DNA of 64,000 nucleotides from JAJFUI01 sp963754135 (GCA_963754135.1 CAVWEY010000002.1:1251768-1315767); one strand, 5' to 3'; shown: positions 27,536 through 37,124, counted from the stretch's first letter. Notes: generated by a model from the sequence alone, not told the origin. Numbers and translations are program-made.

Positions 27536-28028
27536 GTGCGGCTGCTGAAAACCATTGGGAGACGGGAAGTCTGCACGGTCGTGCTGCTGCTGGGCGGCGG
27601 CGGCGCGCTCTGCTATGGATGGCTGTTCCACAAAGTGCGAGGTCTACCAGGAGGAGGAGCGGGAGGTTTCGATTGCGTTCCCGACGCCCTTCGGCCAGGG
27701 AGAAATGCCTTCCGGGCAGCCTCCATCGAACGAGGGCGCGGCGGCCGGTGGCGTTGATCCGTTCCGCAGCCCGCCCGACGAGCCTCAGCCGAAGGTCAAA
27801 GCCGCCGAAAGCCCCTTTGTGCCGCCTCTCTCCGGCATCACCTTCCAGAAGGTGACGGAGAAGTACTGGGAGGCCCGCTTTGAGCCGGAATGGGTGGTCA
27901 CCCGCGACGTGACTTTCGGCGGCCTGACGCGGTCTGGCCGACGGCCAACTGCGGAGGACTTACACCGGCACGCCCCCTTCGCTCTGCCCTACCTGAGTGA
28001 ACTAACCCCCGGATCATGGTGTCCATGA
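27536..28028 (+). CDS. Small exported/membrane-anchored protein, frameshifted
   Basis: GTG start at 27536, 9 bp after the copy-1 terminal stop. RLLKTIGRREVCTVVLLLGGGGALCYGWLFHKV gives one N-terminal membrane or signal segment; after a frameshift at GTGCGAGG (27635-27642, repaired by one GC) it continues EVYQEEEREVSIAFPTPFGQ, a Pro/Ala linker and VTEKYWEARFEPEWVVTRDVTF. The stop TGA (28026-28028) overlaps ATG 28025 of the Fe-S gene. No domain recognised. Tight spacing on both sides argues for one operon and a shared task with the candidate selenoproteins and the Fe-S protein. Confidence 0.55.
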
Positions 28029-28880
28029 TCGAGAACAACCCGCGGCGCAAGAGGTGGCGGCTGGCCCGCTGGCGGATTTGGGTCCAGGCGGGCTTTCTGC
28101 TGGCCTGGCTCGAACCGCTGCCGCTTGCACGGCATCTGCGGGCCGGTGTTCCACTGCTATTCCTGCCCGCTTGGCCACCTTCGCCTGCCCGATCGGGGTG
28201 ATCGCCAATTACAGCGCGCTCCACGTGATCCCCTGGCTGGCGGTGGGGACGCTGCTGATGGTCGGGGCGACGTTCGGAAGCCTGGTGTGCGGCTGGGCCT
28301 GCCCCTTCGGATTCCTCCAGGACCTGGTGGGCCGGATTCCAACTCCCAAGGTCCGCCTGCCCGGCTGGCTGGGACTGTCGCGCTACGCGGTGCTGGTGGG
28401 GCTGGTGCTGCTGATTCCCTACTATTACGGCGAGGACCACTGGGGCTTCGTTTGCCGGCTCTGCCCGGCCGGGGCCGTCGAGGCATCGGTCCCTTACAGC
28501 GTCCAGCAGTCGGTGGCCGCCCACCATATCGTCTGGCCGACGGTCAACAAGACGATCATCCTGGCGGTCTTTGTGGTCGCCATGCTGTTTACGCTGGCGG
28601 CCTTGGTGTACGCTCTTTTGCCCGCTGGGGGCGATCTTCAGCCTGTGCAATTACGTGTCGTTGGTGTTCCTGCGGTTCCAGCCGGCCCGGTGCAACGACT
28701 GCGAGCTTGTGCCGCGATCTGTGCAAGTACCGCGGCCCTTCGGAGCGGCGCGGGAGCGATCTGCGGTGCATCCGTTGCCTGGAGTGCGTCAACTGCCAAG
28801 CCCTGTCGGTCGGCACGGCTTTTCTCACGCGGAAAGGCCCCCCGCCGGGCGGAGTAGACACGCTCGCCAGCCATCGCTAG
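28025..28880 (+). CDS. Membrane 4Fe-4S protein (NapH/CcoG-like), frameshifted
   Basis: MIENNPRRKRWRLARWRIWV then membrane helices and cysteine motifs: CGPVFHCYSCPL, TFACPIGVIAN, GSLVCGWACPFGFLQDLVGR, HWGFVCRLCPAGAVEA, RPWCTLFCPLGAIFSLCN, a ferredoxin-type RCNDCE..CRDLCKYRG and RCIRCLECVNCQAL. This is the polytopic ferredoxin layout of NapH/YccM-type proteins that pass electrons across the inner membrane to periplasmic partners. At least four frame changes (near 28125, 28170, 28585, 28715) break it; three occur at CTTG where one T less restores the family motif, for example CxxCxxCxxxC. ATGA overlap with the upstream gene. TAG at 28878. Confidence 0.75.
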
Positions 28881-28964
28881 AATAGCGGCGCGTGGTTCCT
28901 GGTTCCCACGCGGAGCGAGGGAACCAGAGCGTTTATTCTAGTTTCCAGCCGAAAGGACACGATC

Positions 28965-30656
28965 ATGAAACGTCGGCGTCTGCTTCTACTGCTGGGCGGA
29001 ATGGCGTTCTATGGCGCGGCCCTGGCCGGCGCGAGCCAGGCCGCCCAACCCGAGCGCTTCAAGCTGGAACTGGTCCGTCTGGAGCCGGTAGCCTCCGACG
29101 CCGGCATGACGGCGGCCCAGTGGCGATACCGCAACGTCTCGCCGCAGCACTTCTTCTGGCCGCTGGGCAAGACGATGGGTTATGAACTTCCTTTCGAGCG
29201 GGAGTTCAAGACTGCCGTCAAGAAGGACCGGGAGAAATACCTGTCAAAACAACCACTCCGCGGCGTGGCGACACTCGGCTCCCAGAAGTTTGGCTTCGTG
29301 CTGGACCAGAAGGACGAGAAATCCAAGGGCTACGACCGGCTCTACTTCGATCTCAACGGCAACGGGGACCTGACCGACGACCGGCCCATCGACGCCGCCT
29401 CCACCAGGCAATTGCCAATCCTCGTGGCATCCTACACACAGAGCCATTTCCCTCGCGTGGACCTGAGCATCGACGTCGACGGCAAGAAGCTGGATTACTC
29501 CTTCTTCCTCGAACTGCTCACCTACGGCTCGGGGGACGTCCGATACGTCTCGGCATCCTTGACGGCGGCCGTGTACCGCCGGGGGGAAATCACCCTGGAC
29601 GGAAAGAAATGGACGGTCACGCTGCTGGATCACAACAGCAACGGCCGCTTCGACGACCTCACGTCGCTTCACGAGAACATCCGCGGCGGGGAAGGGCAAC
29701 TGTACCCCAACTACGGCGACGTGCTGTTGCTGGAGGGCGAGAGACTCACTCCTCCCCGGCCGCGGGCTCCGGCGGCTGCCGGCGAGTCGCAGCAGTACCT
29801 CGGCAAGATCAACAGCCTGGGCGGCAAGCTCTACGAATTGAAGGTCACGCCCCGCGGCGACGAGTTGACGGTGACTCCTTCCACCGTGCCCCTGGGAAAG
29901 GTCGCCAGTCCGCACGCGCCGTGTTCGTTGGAATTGATCGGCCCACAGGGCTACCTCTCGCTCAATTTGGAGAAGGACGGCGCGGCCAAGGTCCCGGCCG
30001 GCCAGTGGCGGCTGCTCTCTTATACCCTGACGGTTGAAAACTGGCAGCCGCCGGCGGCAAGAGAGGAGAACAAGAAAACGGACGAGGCCAAGAAAAAAGG
30101 GGGCGGCAAAGCGGCTGCCAGCGCCAAACCGTCGCTTTGGAAGGCCCTTCAGAAAGCCTTCCTCGGGCCGATCGCCGATGTGATCGAACCGCTCTACGGA
30201 CCGGCCGCCACCAGCCAGCTTTCCGCCAGCGGCACGGTCGTCGGCCGCCCGATCACCGTCGAGGCGGGCAAGACGGCCACGCTCAGGTTCGGCCCGCCCT
30301 ACCAGGCCGCCGCCAAGCTGGTCTACGTCCACGAGGGAAAGGCCAAGATCTCGCTGGCCATCACCGGCGCCGACGGCGAGGTGGTCTCGAACCTCTTCGT
30401 CAACGGCCGCCGCCCGCCAAAACCCAAGATCAAGATCACCGGCCCCGACGGCAAAACCGTCGCGGAGGGCGACTTCGAGTATGGCTGAGGCTTCACCTGC
30501 CGGTACTCGTGGCGAGTACCTTCCAAGTTGGCCGACCAGTATGAAATCCGCGCCAGCATCGACACCGGGCCGTTTACCGCCGCGGAGCCGCAACCGACCG
30601 TCATCCGCAAGTCCGATCTCAGCGAACCCAAGGGCGTCGCTGTGCCGGCGGACTGA
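28965..30656 (+). CDS. Secreted candidate selenoprotein (copy 2), intact apart from in-frame TGA
   Basis: 563 residues if TGA 30486-30488 is read as Sec (position 508). Signal peptide MKRRRLLLLLGGMAFYGAAL...SQA. Two Asp/Asn-rich calcium-like loops: FDLNGNGDLTDD (about residues 129-139) and LDHNSNGRFDDL (about 221-232). A Lys-rich linker follows, then a C-terminal domain (PITVEAGKTATLRFGPP... KIKITGPDGKTVAEGDFEYG). After TGA the frame reads GFTCRYSWRVPSKLADQYEI and on for 55 residues to TGA 30654. The motif E-Y-G-U-G-x-T-C-R-Y-x-W is shared with copy 1, with Sec and Cys four apart. Conservation past the stop, the adjoining hairpin and nearby selC support recoding. The family is unknown to me; a secreted redox or metal-binding role is inferred. 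Confidence 0.85.
30502..30520 (+). promoter_or_regulatory. Candidate bacterial SECIS hairpin, copy 2
   Basis: Perfect 8-bp stem GGTACTCG/CGAGTACC with loop TGG, 13 nt after TGA 30486-30488. Compared with copy 1, one pair changes from T-A to C-G on both sides, although this alters both encoded residues (Leu/Ser, Gln/Arg): compensatory change favouring the RNA fold. Confidence 0.75.
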
Positions 30657-30667
30657 CCAGGAGAATC

Positions 30668-30752
30668 GTGGGTGGCACGCCCTGAAAGGGCGTGGCAGGC
30701 ACCGCGCTTCGATTCGCCGGCTAATCACGCCCTTTCAGGGCGTGCCACCCTC
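30668..30752. repeat. Inverted repeat GGGTGGCACGCCCTGAAAGGGCGTG
   Basis: GTGGCACGCCCTGAAAGGGC and its complement around a 35-bp spacer, between convergent genes. The same element occurs at 44823-44906. Confidence 0.9.
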
Positions 30753-30774
30753 CGAAACAACCGGGACGTTGACG

Positions 30775-32952
30775 TCACGGGTTCCGCAACCGCACCATCG
30801 CGCAGCCGCGCTGCACCGGGACCTCCAGAATTGCGGTCTTGTCCTTGACCGTCAGGGCAACCTGAGTGGCCTTGCCGCCGCCGGGGTGCAGTGCCTCGCA
30901 GACCGTCTTTTCCGTGACCTCATCGAGCCCGCGCAAGACGACCTGCACGCGGGCGGCCTTGCCGGCAAACGTCACGGGAAGCGAGTAACCGCCGGGGACC
31001 TGGAAGAGATTGACCTTGGCGGCGTTTCCGACGGCGGCGACAACGTGCGGCGTCAAGACCCACTTCCTCCCCCGCATCGCGCGGAGCAACGGGCCGTAAT
31101 CGAGGTACTGCCGGTCGGTCCAATCGCTGGGATTGATGCAATGGTGGTTGCCGGGATAAGGGGCCGTGGGAAACACGCCCAGGTGCAGGTGCCGCTGGAA
31201 TAGGGCGTCGGGGTTGGGCCGCAGGTCGGACTCGCTCGCCGTCCAGCCGATGGCCGGCCGCCGCAGGGAGAGCAGTCCGGTCGCGTTCAGCGCCGGCCCC
31301 GCCTGACAAAACTCACAATAGATGCCGTCCACGTGCCGGAGCAACTCGATCCGCTTGACGTGATTGTTCACAAAAATCACCTTGCCGGCGTCATGCATCA
31401 GTGGCCCCAGCTCAGCCATCAATCTGTGCCAGGATTGATAGAGCGAGCGGGCCGGACGGCCGTCCACCCAACTCAGTCCATCGTCGTCGCGGGGATTGTA
31501 CAGCCGCAGCCAATCCAGCCGGTCGATGCAGATGCCGGCGGAGTCCGGCTGTTTCTCGATGTGCCGCCGGGCCTGCTCCAGCAGGAACCGCCGGTAGGCC
31601 GGCGCGCCCGGGTCCATCACAAAGGCATGGTAGCAACTCAGCACCGGTTTGCCCTTCTGAAAGAGCAACGCCTCCGGAAATTTGGCATAAAGGTAGTCGC
31701 GGGGGTCTTTCCAGAGGTCCGCCTCGCCGGCGGCCTTCCGCGGCGGCGCGGGATACTTCATGTCGCGGCCAAACTCCGTCACGTTGAAGTAGCTCAGCAC
31801 GTAGAAGCCGTCATCACGCATTCGATGGCAATAGTCGTTGAGACTGCGGAAGGAGTTGTACGGCGATTTTCCCGGAATCAGCGGCGTCTCCGCTTGCCGC
31901 TCCCACCGGGCGTTCTCGTCCTCAAGCGGCGGTAGAAACATCCCCATGTAAGGAAAGTCCTCGCTGCACTGCCAGTTGATGCGGAAGGCCATCCGCCGCA
32001 GCTTCTCGGCGTCGATCGCCCGCTCGTCGGCCGAATAGGCCCCGCAGCCGGCCATCTCGTCGGCCTTGGGGTTGGGCGGGTCGAAGTATTGCGGGTATCG
32101 GGCGGCCATCCAGCCCAGCCCCGCCCGCCAATCGGCCGGATGGCCCACCAGGTCGAGCGAGAACCGCAGCGCCCGCGCCGGAAAAGGGGACAGGTCCAAT
32201 TGGTGCGCAGCACCCTTCGGGCCGTTCCGGCCAATTGGACCTGTCCCCTTTTCCGGCACGCCGCCCAGCCGGTGCCGCGTCCGGCTGAAAACGATCGCCC
32301 CCGACTCGTCCGTCGAGAGGCCCAAGTCGAGCAAGGTGTCTTCCGGCGAGAGGATGACGCTCAGGGCAACGTCCTCGGCCGGCTCGGCGGCCGTCGCCAA
32401 GGGCATGGCGATGAAGTCGCCGGCGGTCGGCGTGCTCTCGCTCACATTGGCATACGTCCAGCTTGTGTTGCGGAAGGGGCGGAAGACCAGCGGATCGCGC
32501 CAGCCATCGCTGCGGTGCTCAGGATCGGACCAGGCGGTCCAGAAGACCCGCGATGCCGCGGGGGGATAGTTCAGCCACGTGCTGATGGCCGTGGTCCACG
32601 GCTCGCCCGGCCCGCGGATCTCGATCTCCCAGCGGACGCTGTCCTTGGCCGGCAGAAACCGGTCCACCAGCATGCACTGCCGCGGCGGGTTTGTCGAAAC
32701 CAGCGTGCGGGCAAACTCGACGCCGCCGCCATCGAGCTTCCGGGCGGCCACGGCCCCTTGCAGGCGGCAGCCGCCCAGCCGCGTGCCGCCGGTCACGCGG
32801 CGCTCGACCTTCCCATCCCCAAGCACCACGCCTACGATGCTTCCCTCCGCGGAGAGCTTGACCGCGATTCCGGGCGAGCGGACCTCGTACTTGGGCGTCG
32901 CAGCAGCAGCGGCCAGGGCTAGCCAGAGCACACCCGCGGGACTCAGCACCAT
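30775..32952 (-). CDS. Secreted putative glycoside hydrolase-like protein
   Basis: 725 residues, intact. N-terminal signal segment (MVLSPAGVLWLALAAAAA), a beta-rich N-terminal half (sugar-binding, galactose-mutarotase-like by appearance), then a likely TIM barrel: GLGWMAARYPQYF, YNSFRSLNDYCHRMRDDGFYVLSYFNVTEFG, GICIDRLDWLRLYNPRDDDGLSW (acidic residues at a strand end, candidate catalytic site), VIFVNNHVKRIELLRHVDGIYCEF, and a C-terminal beta domain. Resembles uncharacterised planctomycete glycosidases; family number not assignable. A palindromic repeat (32178-32262) is inserted in frame near residues 230-258. Confidence 0.65.
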   Translation of the reverse strand: MVLSPAGVLWLALAAAAATPKYEVRSPGIAVKLSAEGSIVGVVLGDGKVERRVTGGTRLGGCRLQGAVAARKLDGGGVEFARTLVSTNPPRQCMLVDRFLPAKDSVRWEIEIRGPGEPWTTAISTWLNYPPAASRVFWTAWSDPEHRSDGWRDPLVFRPFRNTSWTYANVSESTPTAGDFIAMPLATAAEPAEDVALSVILSPEDTLLDLGLSTDESGAIVFSRTRHRLGGVPEKGTGPIGRNGPKGAAHQLDLSPFPARALRFSLDLVGHPADWRAGLGWMAARYPQYFDPPNPKADEMAGCGAYSADERAIDAEKLRRMAFRINWQCSEDFPYMGMFLPPLEDENARWERQAETPLIPGKSPYNSFRSLNDYCHRMRDDGFYVLSYFNVTEFGRDMKYPAPPRKAAGEADLWKDPRDYLYAKFPEALLFQKGKPVLSCYHAFVMDPGAPAYRRFLLEQARRHIEKQPDSAGICIDRLDWLRLYNPRDDDGLSWVDGRPARSLYQSWHRLMAELGPLMHDAGKVIFVNNHVKRIELLRHVDGIYCEFCQAGPALNATGLLSLRRPAIGWTASESDLRPNPDALFQRHLHLGVFPTAPYPGNHHCINPSDWTDRQYLDYGPLLRAMRGRKWVLTPHVVAAVGNAAKVNLFQVPGGYSLPVTFAGKAARVQVVLRGLDEVTEKTVCEALHPGGGKATQVALTVKDKTAILEVPVQRGCAMVRLRNP
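32178..32262. repeat. REP-like palindrome GGAAAAGGGGACAGGTCCAATT inserted in a gene
   Basis: Arms CCGGAAAAGGGGACAGGTCC / GGACCTGTCCCCTTTTCCGG surround a GGTGCGCAGCACCCTTCGGG core. It is translated in frame in the glycosidase-like gene (EKGTGPIG...LDLSPFPA). Relatives lie at 37797, 38701, 38846 and 44095. Confidence 0.92.
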
Positions 32953-33072
32953 AACCGCTCCCCTCTCTTAGCATGATATACCGAACGCGAGGGGCGCGGT
33001 AGGGCGCGTGCCTACACGCACGCGATGAGCCGGCAATCGCTTGCGTGCAAGCACCCCACGGGCTACCGTGGG

Positions 33073-34203
33073 CTAGAACTTGTTCCCGTCGATCGCCACG
33101 CCGTCGTTGCGGGTGCCCAGGTAGCAGTGGGTCGCGGGGTCGATCGTGTAGTTCATCACGTGTACCGAGCCGTCACAGAAGGCCATGTTGAAGCCTACGA
33201 CGTGGGCGCTGCCGAAGGAGGACCAGTAGATCACGCCGGGCGTGTCCGGATAAGGCGGCATCGGCGTCTGCGGATTCGTGCCCGTCCAACGGTTCAAGTC
33301 GTGGTCGTCAGCCGAAACCATGAAATCATTGTCGCCGGGGTCGCCGCCGTCGTAATAGTTGTCGGTGCAGATGTTCTTCTCGCCCGCCAGGTAGGTGTTG
33401 CTCGTGCCGTCGGTGATTTCGCCCATCTTCACGGTGCTCCGCTGCGCCGTGATGCCGTTGGTAATCGTCGTCGGCGACACGTCACACCACCAGGCGGCGT
33501 TGGTGGGATCGTCCTGGGTCGGCCAGCCGGGGGGCCAGGAATACGGCCCCCGCAACCAGGGAATGAAGTTCGAGCCGGCGTTGGCCGCGTAGTCCTGGCG
33601 GAACCAGCCTCGCGGGTCCGTCTGGGAAATGTTTACCCGCTGAACAATCGACGAGTCGGTGATCATGGGCAGCGCCATCGGTTGCCGGCGGGTGGGGCAA
33701 GTCTCCGACGGCACGACCGTCTCGGCCATGTGCGTGGCCAAAGTTATCCGCGCGGCGTCTTCCTGGGGCGCGCCCTGTTCAAGGTCGTGCAGTATGCCTT
33801 GTTCCATGTAAGGCAGGATGTTGTAGAAGAAGCCGCCCGGCTGGAGCTTGCCGAAGCCGCCGTCGGGGTCGCCAGCCCACTGGTATCCCCAGCCGCCGGT
33901 GGGAAACCAGCGGTTGATTTGCTCGTGGTTCAAGGCCGCCAGGGCGATCTGCTTGAGGTTGTTTTGGCACTGCGCCATCCGCGCCGCCTCCCGCGCCGCC
34001 TGCACGGCCGGCAGCAACAGTGCGATGAGGATGCCGATGATCGTAATGACCACCAAAAGCTCCACTAACGTAAAACCGCGCCGGGAACGGCGCGACAGGG
34101 GAGCGGGGAGGGAAAGACGCCCCCGGACTGCGGTCCGGGGGGAGTTCCGTGAATGTCGCCGGAACCTCGGATTTCGCATGATGGATGGTAGAATCGAGAA
34201 CAT
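33073..34203 (-). CDS. DUF1559 (H-X9-DG) prepilin-like protein, module A
   Basis: 376 residues from ATG 34203. After a basic leader comes RRGFTLVELLVVITIIGILIALLLPAVQAAREAAR, a type IV prepilin processing and helix segment, then NNLKQIALAALNHE, GDPDGGFGKLQPGGFFYNILPYMEQ, MGEITDGTSNTYLAGEK and the C-terminal FGSAHVVGFNMAFCDGSVHVMNYTID signature of DUF1559. These proteins are massively expanded in planctomycetes and are believed to be pseudopilin-like surface or secretion components. Lies downstream of the LamG/PEP-CTERM gene of the ECF/FecR module; the equivalent gene of module B is at 39160-40287. Confidence 0.92.
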   Translation of the reverse strand: MFSILPSIMRNPRFRRHSRNSPRTAVRGRLSLPAPLSRRSRRGFTLVELLVVITIIGILIALLLPAVQAAREAARMAQCQNNLKQIALAALNHEQINRWFPTGGWGYQWAGDPDGGFGKLQPGGFFYNILPYMEQGILHDLEQGAPQEDAARITLATHMAETVVPSETCPTRRQPMALPMITDSSIVQRVNISQTDPRGWFRQDYAANAGSNFIPWLRGPYSWPPGWPTQDDPTNAAWWCDVSPTTITNGITAQRSTVKMGEITDGTSNTYLAGEKNICTDNYYDGGDPGDNDFMVSADDHDLNRWTGTNPQTPMPPYPDTPGVIYWSSFGSAHVVGFNMAFCDGSVHVMNYTIDPATHCYLGTRNDGVAIDGNKF

Positions 34204-34365
34204 GCTGTTTCCCTTTGTGAAAAAACGTCGGGCGGCGGACTTTGGATGACGGATGAGCGCCTCCTGGCCCATCCGCCATCCGCGGTCCACCATCCAACAC
34301 GCTCATGTTGCGGCCGCCGCACCTCGGCCGCCGCAAACGCCCGCACACGGCGTGTGCGGACTACA

Positions 34366-35258
34366 TTACCTCCGCTTCCGCCAAGCGTAGGCCAGCAGAC
34401 CAATCAGACCGGCGCCCAACAGCGCCAGCGTCGACGGCTCCGGAGTGTCCGTGTTCGTCGTGGCATGCGCCACCAGCGTGCTAGACGGCGTGCTAGTAGA
34501 GGAGCACAGGGACGTATTGTAAACCCCCACGTCTTCAAGCGTGCCAATGAAGGGATCGAGGGCGCGGGAGTCTCCATTGTCGACGTCGATTGTGTAGGGC
34601 GCGGTATAGACGCCACCGTTGGCATTGCGCGGTTGTGTGTAGGTGGCCGTGCCAGTGGCCGACTGCCATTGGGTGGTGGCGGAGTTGTAGAGCCAAAGCG
34701 TGGCTTTGTCACTGTTAACGCACACGGCCGTGTAATACCAGGTGTTGGCCTGAAGCCCGCTGATCGAGACGCCTTCCCACCCGTTGCTGTCGAGCACGTA
34801 GTACTCGAGGGCACTGCCGTTGGTCCTCAACTGGTCGTCCGGCCCGCCCCATTCGCACTCTGTGTACATCATCCCAACGCCAGAGGTGGAGTCCAATTTG
34901 AAGAACGCCTCGACGGTGTAGTTATCCAGGTTGTACGTGGGAAACGCGCTTGTGCTGGCCACGGTGGTGTAGGCCCCATCGTTGCTGGTGGCGGCAAAAT
35001 GCACTGCCGTGTTGGGCACCCCAAAATACCCGGCGACCGAGGTGGTGCGGGGCTGGGCACGTTATGAGAGTAGTTGTCGTAGGCCAGGCTGTGGTTGCCG
35101 GTGGTGTCAACCATGGTTGTGCCCCCCTGGCCGTAGGTAATGGGATTTTCGTGCAACTGCCACTCGTCAAGCAGGGTGGCGTTGGCCCGTGTCTGGAGCG
35201 CGCCAACAACCACCGCGGCCACCAACGCAACTCGAACGAAATTCTTGAGCGAACTCAT
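34366..35258 (-). CDS. LamG-like PEP-CTERM protein, module A, one frameshift
   Basis: About 297 residues. Start ATG 35258 with GGAGGTG upstream (35266-35272). Signal peptide MSSLKNFVRVALVAAVVVGA, then a LamG/concanavalin-like fold (DNYTVEAFFKLDSTSG, WYYTAVCVNSDKATLWLYNS, FIGTLEDVGVYN) and a PEP-CTERM sorting tail TPEPSTLALLGAGLIGLLAYAWRKRR, expected to be cut and sorted by an exosortase. The segments before and after about 35045 are in different frames; one missing base restores SVAGYFGVPNTAVHF. Close paralogues at 40460 and 41453. Likely an envelope or extracellular protein regulated by the neighbouring ECF sigma/FecR pair. Confidence 0.82.
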
Positions 35259-35339
35259 CTCACACCTCCAAGGAAAGGAAAAAAGGTTAAACGACGTTGA
35301 AACACACTCGCATCGGAGCAGACTCTCACGGAACACGGT

Positions 35340-37124
35340 CTATGGTCCCTTGACCTCACCTCCTTTCGGCTTCTCCGCGGGACCTTTGGTTTCCGGCGGC
35401 CGCGGCGGCGCAGCCTGCCCGTTGGCGGTTTCCGTGTACCCAACCGACAACTCCTCGAACCGGACTGTCATGGTATCGCAGTTGCCGGTGCCGACCAGCA
35501 ACCGGCTATTGGTTGCATTCAACAACGGGGCCGTCGCCGGCAACTCGATCGGGCGGCTGGCGAAATCCGCCCGGAATTCCCCTTGGAAGTCCGCGTCCAC
35601 CGCGAACCTGACCCACTTGCCGGTCTTCCACATGCGGAAGCGGTGCCGCCCCGGACCCAGGCCGCGGAATGGGGCCAAGTGAGCCACGATCTTGTTGTCG
35701 GCATCGGGGTCGGCGGACGCGCGGGAGAAGAGCGCATCCGGGTGGCAAGACTTCACGTAGACCCGGCCGTTGTCGGCAACGAAGGCCAAGACCAGCCCGC
35801 ACGACACTTCGTCACAATAGCCGGCGTTGGGCACGCCGTCGCCCATCCCGAAAAAGACCTGGTGACGCTCGGTAAGCGTCTCCGAGGGGCGAAGCTCGAC
35901 CTGGAACGTCGCCTCGAAGAGGAAGTCGCGCCGGCAGAAGTCGGCCGCTATGGTACGGATGTAACCGCGCGACTGCTGCCAGTCGCGTGCCGGCGGCTCC
36001 TGGTGTTGGTGTTCGGCCGCGCCGTGTCCGATGCGGTATCGGCCCGGCGGCATCTGCTCGAAAGCGGCGCCGAGCCTCTCGCCGTCGAACTTCTCGACGA
36101 TGCGGGCAGTAGGGACAGGGGCGGGCTGAAGCGAACGGACGAAGCGGGCGGCATTTGTGGGCGAGGCGGACCGCACGATCCCGTCACTCCGGCCGCAACG
36201 CGCCGCCTCGCCGGCCTGCAAGGTCGCCGTCTGGTCGGGTTCGCCTTTGGCGCCGACCAGCGCGATCTGCACCGCGCCGACGAAAACGTGCGATTCGGTC
36301 CGCCCGCTCTCGTCGACCTCGACGCCAAACTCCGTGCCCAGGTCGGTGACGGTGGCGGTGGGCGTGCGGACGGAAAACAAGGATGAGGGATGAGGGATGA
36401 AGGATGAAGGATCGGAACCTTCGGATTTCGGATTTCGGATTTCGGATTTCTCCACTCGCGCGGTCAGCCTGCCGAGCGAGAGGAAGCCGCTGCGCGACGA
36501 TTCCACTTCATAGGTGCATGGACCTTCGAGGATGACCTTGGCCCCGCTCTCGTACGTGATCTCCAATAGGCCGGAGTCGAGGACGTATTTGCGGCCCAAG
36601 GGGACCGGCGCCGTGCTGCCGGCGGGTGCGGTCCGTGGATCGGACCACCGGCAATCGGCCATGCCGGTGATCCGGCCGACGGACGCCATTTCGGGCTCGT
36701 GGGCTGTCGGGGCCGACGGGGCCGGCGAGTGGGCGAACTGCGGCGTATGGTCGGAGACCTTCCACAGCCACATGCCGAACAGGCCCGCCGCCGTAATCAC
36801 CGTGGCCATCAGGTACGAGAAGGGGATCACTTGAGAGAAGAAGCCGACGCCCCCCTGCCACGTCTGGCCCAGCAGGCCCAGCGGCACCGCCGCCGCGGGT
36901 TGCGCCGCCTCGCCCGTGTGGATGACGATCTGGTCCCGCCAACGCCAGAGCAGCAGCCCGTGCATGCGGAGGTACGTGACGTAACAGAGCGCGGCCTCTT
37001 CGTCCGCCGGCAGCAGCGCGTTCAGGCGCGCGTACTGCTCACGGGTGATCGTGCCCGTGCAGACGGCCTCGGCCAAGGACCGGACCTCCGTCAGCACAGC
37101 CGCTCTCTGTTCGTTTGGATTCAC
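35340..37124 (-). CDS. FecR-domain membrane protein (putative anti-sigma partner), module A
   Basis: 594 residues. GTG start overlaps the last base of the ECF sigma stop codon. A cytoplasmic N-terminal helical domain (EVRSLAEAVCTGTITREQYARL) precedes one TM helix (about residues 100-121, PFSYLMATVITAAGLFGMWL). A FecR-like domain follows (GRKYVLDSGLLEITYESGAKVILEGPCTYEVE, TPTATVTDLGTEFGVEVDESG), then a C-terminal lectin/LamG-like domain. In the planctomycete/Verrucomicrobia ECF systems I know, such proteins bind and hold the sigma factor at the membrane. A low-complexity repeat (GGATTTCGGATTTC..., about 36385-36450) is inserted in the FecR region. Confidence 0.85.
   Translation of the reverse strand: MNPNEQRAAVLTEVRSLAEAVCTGTITREQYARLNALLPADEEAALCYVTYLRMHGLLLWRWRDQIVIHTGEAAQPAAAVPLGLLGQTWQGGVGFFSQVIPFSYLMATVITAAGLFGMWLWKVSDHTPQFAHSPAPSAPTAHEPEMASVGRITGMADCRWSDPRTAPAGSTAPVPLGRKYVLDSGLLEITYESGAKVILEGPCTYEVESSRSGFLSLGRLTARVEKSEIRNPKSEGSDPSSFIPHPSSLFSVRTPTATVTDLGTEFGVEVDESGRTESHVFVGAVQIALVGAKGEPDQTATLQAGEAARCGRSDGIVRSASPTNAARFVRSLQPAPVPTARIVEKFDGERLGAAFEQMPPGRYRIGHGAAEHQHQEPPARDWQQSRGYIRTIAADFCRRDFLFEATFQVELRPSETLTERHQVFFGMGDGVPNAGYCDEVSCGLVLAFVADNGRVYVKSCHPDALFSRASADPDADNKIVAHLAPFRGLGPGRHRFRMWKTGKWVRFAVDADFQGEFRADFASRPIELPATAPLLNATNSRLLVGTGNCDTMTVRFEELSVGYTETANGQAAPPRPPETKGPAEKPKGGEVKGP

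Noticed and set aside
28025..28880. Interpreting the breaks in the Fe-S protein as further Sec codons
   Set aside because: The breaks are frame changes, not in-frame TGA codons; Cys motifs resume in a different frame.
29244..30728. Minus-strand 494-codon frame over copy 2 of the selenoprotein candidate
   Set aside because: The plus-strand frame has a signal peptide, a paralogue and conserved motifs; the minus frame has none.
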